The position numbers and the translations under genes are program-made. From Flavobacteriaceae bacterium (GTDB taxonomy: Bacteria > Bacteroidota > Bacteroidia > Flavobacteriales > Flavobacteriaceae): a stretch of 51,537 nt of DNA. Numbering within the stretch: the stretch's first letter is position 1; each line of letters opens with the position of its first letter. The notes under the pieces were generated by a model that worked only from the letters and a program-made list of their open reading frames with translations, made no database searches and was not told the DNA's origin. Shown in pieces: positions 49,043 to 51,537 of the stretch. Location: the NCBI GenBank assembly GCA_002694465.1, contig NZMG01000046.1, positions 1 to 51,537 on the forward strand, written 5' to 3'.

Positions 49043-50608
49043 TTGATACACAGAGACAAACTAATTTCTCAACTCACTTCAACAAAAGAATGGGATATTA
49101 TCATAATAGGAGGAGGAGCCAGCGGATTGGGTATTGCCGTTGATGCCGCTTCACGCGGATTTAAAACCATCCTTTTTGAACAATACGATTTTGCTAAAGG
49201 GACTTCCAGTAAAAGCACCAAATTGCTTCATGGTGGTGTTCGCTACCTTGCCCAAGGTGATATAAAATTAGTAATAGAAGCACTTGAGGAAAGAGGTCAT
49301 CTCGAAAAAAATGCGAGACACCTTTTTAAAAAATTGGAATTTATTATTCCAAATTATACATGGTGGAAAGGTCCCTATTACTTAATGGGGCTAAAATTAT
49401 ACGATTGGCTTTCAAAAAGATTGAGTCTTGGGGGGTCAAAATTCATTTCAAAAAAAACAGTGTTAAAAAGGCTTCCTACCTTAAAATCTAAAGGTCTAGC
49501 CAATGGGGTTTCTTACTTCGACGGACAATTTGACGATGCTCGCTTAGCTATAAACCTAGCTCAAACCGCCATAGAATTGGGTGCTGTGTGTTTAAACTAT
49601 GTAAAAGTTGAACGCTTTAATAAAAACACAAATGATCTTATTGAGTCTATTGAAGTAAGAGATAATGAAACCCGTAAAAGCTATACTTTAAAAGGAAAAT
49701 CTATTATAAATGCTACAGGGATTTTTACGGATTCGGTTTTAAAAATGTATAACCCAAACCATAAAAAAACAGTGATTCCAAGTCAAGGCATTCACTTAAT
49801 GTTAGACGGTTCGTTTTTAGAAAGTGACAAGGCAATTATGATTCCTAAGACTAGTGATGGCAGAGTACTGTTTATAATTCCTTGGCATACTAAAGTGATT
49901 GCTGGAACGACTGACACACTTATTAAAAAGCCAAAAATTGAACCTATTCCACTTCAAGAAGAGGTGGATTTTATTTTAGAAACCATTAACCAATATTTAA
50001 CCAAAACTGCAACTCGAAGCGATGTGCTTTCGGTGTTTAGCGGACTTAGGCCATTGGCAAAACCATCTAATGACACGCTAACCACCAAAGAAGTTTCCCG
50101 AAGCCATAAAATTATTATCGATAATAACCTTATAAGTATTATTGGTGGAAAATGGACTACCTATCGCCAAATGGCCGAAGATGTGGTTAACCAAATTATA
50201 GAATCGTTTCACTTTCAAAAAGTACCGTGTAAGACGGAAGAAATTTCAATTCATGGAAATATTTCAGAAAAATTAATTCTACCAGACCATCTTACCTTTT
50301 ACGGAAGTGACTTGGAGTCCTATTTAGAATTCGAAAAATCCAATCCTGAATATGCTGAAAAAATTCACCCTAATTATGCGTTTACCAAAGGACAGATAGT
50401 TTGGGGTATTCAACATGAAATGGCGCGAACTGTTGAAGATTTTTTATCAAGAAGAATTAGATTACTATTATTAGATGCTCAAGCTGCTCAAGAAGCAGCT
50501 TTTATAGTTGCTTCAGTAATGGCAAAAAGCCTAGGAAAAGATAGTAAATGGAAGGAAAATGAGTTATTATCATTTAAAAAACTAGTAGATAAATATATTA
50601 TACACTAA
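49043..50608 (+). CDS. glpD: Glycerol-3-phosphate dehydrogenase, FAD-dependent
   Basis: GlpD oxidises glycerol-3-phosphate to dihydroxyacetone phosphate and passes electrons to quinone at the membrane. Motifs: the FAD-binding Rossmann loop WDIIIIGGGASGLGIAVDAA near residues 17-36, GTSSKSTKLLHGGVRYLAQG near 53-72, and IIGGKWTTYRQMAEDVVNQI near 383-402. The frame is open from a TTG at 48971, but I prefer the TTG at 49043 (IHRDKLISQL), where the family begins; no ATG is available. The protein would be 521 residues. It is divergent from the BtuB-like gene and convergent with the atp operon. Confidence 0.93.
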   Translation: MIHRDKLISQLTSTKEWDIIIIGGGASGLGIAVDAASRGFKTILFEQYDFAKGTSSKSTKLLHGGVRYLAQGDIKLVIEALEERGHLEKNARHLFKKLEFIIPNYTWWKGPYYLMGLKLYDWLSKRLSLGGSKFISKKTVLKRLPTLKSKGLANGVSYFDGQFDDARLAINLAQTAIELGAVCLNYVKVERFNKNTNDLIESIEVRDNETRKSYTLKGKSIINATGIFTDSVLKMYNPNHKKTVIPSQGIHLMLDGSFLESDKAIMIPKTSDGRVLFIIPWHTKVIAGTTDTLIKKPKIEPIPLQEEVDFILETINQYLTKTATRSDVLSVFSGLRPLAKPSNDTLTTKEVSRSHKIIIDNNLISIIGGKWTTYRQMAEDVVNQIIESFHFQKVPCKTEEISIHGNISEKLILPDHLTFYGSDLESYLEFEKSNPEYAEKIHPNYAFTKGQIVWGIQHEMARTVEDFLSRRIRLLLLDAQAAQEAAFIVASVMAKSLGKDSKWKENELLSFKKLVDKYIIH

Positions 50609-50615
50609 ACCAATT

Positions 50616-50649
50616 AAAAAAGCCCAAACACTTTTCAGAATTTGGGCTT
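50616..50649 (-). terminator. Terminator of the ATP synthase operon
   Basis: A 9-bp stem (50620-50628 with 50641-50649) with a 12-nt loop. The minus-strand T-run is strong (50616-50620), so it serves atpC; the plus-strand side has a weak T-run. Confidence 0.78.
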
Positions 50650-50670
50650 GTATATGTTATATTCTAATAG

Positions 50671-50946
50671 TTAGTCTGCTAATACAATCACTCTGTTTTC
50701 ACTCATTTGCACAGTACCGCTATTAATTTCCAGTACCCACTTCCCTTTATCTTGCGTAAACTTGTTTTTGTGTGCTTCAGCAATGGTAGGGTTTCCAGCA
50801 AATTTTACTTTTCCTTTTCCTAATAAAGAAACAATAGCTGCGTGATTATTCAACATTTGAAACTCCCCATCAACACCTGGAACCGTTACGCTTTCGACGT
50901 CACCGCTTACTAAAGATGCTTCTGGAGTTACTATTTCTAAATACAT
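50671..50946 (-). CDS. atpC: ATP synthase F1 subunit epsilon
   Basis: Epsilon couples the F1 head to the rotor and inhibits idle ATP hydrolysis. The 91-residue protein starts MYLEIVTPEASLVSGDVESV and has PGVDGEFQMLNNHAAIVSLL near residues 23-42. It consists of the N-terminal beta-sandwich only; the C-terminal helical inhibitory domain of longer epsilon subunits is missing, as in many Bacteroidota. It lies 23 bp after atpD. Confidence 0.95.
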   Translation of the reverse strand: MYLEIVTPEASLVSGDVESVTVPGVDGEFQMLNNHAAIVSLLGKGKVKFAGNPTIAEAHKNKFTQDKGKWVLEINSGTVQMSENRVIVLAD

Positions 50947-50969
50947 AGTGTAAAATTTTAAAACGTTAA

Positions 50970-51537
<568 letters not shown>

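Overview
The window looks like chromosomal core sequence from a member of the Flavobacteriaceae (Bacteroidota). The signs are AT-rich DNA, almost no Shine-Dalgarno sequences, promoters of the Bacteroidota type (TTG or TTTG, about 16-24 nt, then TAnnTTTG), type IX secretion (T9SS) sorting tails, TonB-dependent receptors, the gliding genes gldD and gldE, and many Bacteroidota-only families (DUF4271, DUF3098, DUF3127, DUF4199, DUF4301). No tRNA, rRNA, CRISPR array, prophage or IS transposase was seen. No stretch longer than about 300 bases lacks a gene. The window cuts genes at both ends: pyrC on the left and atpD on the right.

Layout. 1-3,053: dihydroorotase and a polyprenol-phosphate-mannose-synthase-like glycosyltransferase, divergent from DUF4271-hemD. 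3,123-8,564: pckA, a DUF423 protein, a saccharopine-dehydrogenase-family enzyme, a YugP-like zinc peptidase and alanine dehydrogenase. 8,700-12,047: leuS, with a nuclease domain inserted in frame. 12,168-16,188: ftsX-DUF3098-uppP-truB, then a TonB-like protein and tag. 16,185-22,704: mainly secreted and envelope proteins (a peptidylarginine-deiminase-like T9SS cargo, an FG-GAP T9SS cargo, a short-chain fatty acid permease), aat and a DUF3127 protein. 22,729-26,627: flavin reductase, sensor kinase with a zinc-ribbon partner, HIT, greA and a Rieske-like lipoprotein. 26,624-33,905: a TPP-riboswitch-controlled TonB receptor, arfB, DUF4301, and a compact run of phosphopantetheinyl transferase, GGGP synthase, thiamine-binding protein, PnuC and NadR-like kinase. 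33,978-39,803: ahcY, a secreted unknown, a TM2 protein, rplU-rpmA, a DUF4199 protein, an EamA exporter and a heavy-metal-domain lipoprotein. 39,845-46,144: mutY-ssb-gldE-gldD, divergent from HU, a 29-residue COX24-like protein, RNase G/E and recX. 46,134-51,537: a JmjC-like cupin, a second TonB receptor, glycerol-3-phosphate dehydrogenase and the end of the ATP synthase operon.

The strongest unusual signal is in leuS. A 423-bp segment (10,746-11,168) encodes a complete DUF559/Vsr-like PD-(D/E)XK nuclease domain. It is bounded by two inverted, G/C-rich palindromes with G-rich tails, sits in a loop at the start of the LeuRS editing domain, and keeps the reading frame. It looks like a small mobile element that is translated as part of an essential enzyme, which is an attractive candidate for an undescribed system. 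Other points of interest are a possible vitamin B1 (or pyridine nucleoside) uptake set linked to the TPP riboswitch, a promoter followed at once by a terminator in the greA leader, a structured RNase G/E leader, an L21 ribosomal protein fused to a helix-hairpin-helix domain, and a DUF3127 protein with an SSB-type acidic tail.

Gene starts were chosen from family N-termini, promoter position and signal peptides. Several genes appear to use TTG or GTG starts. Functions rest on motif recognition by eye; no database search was run.
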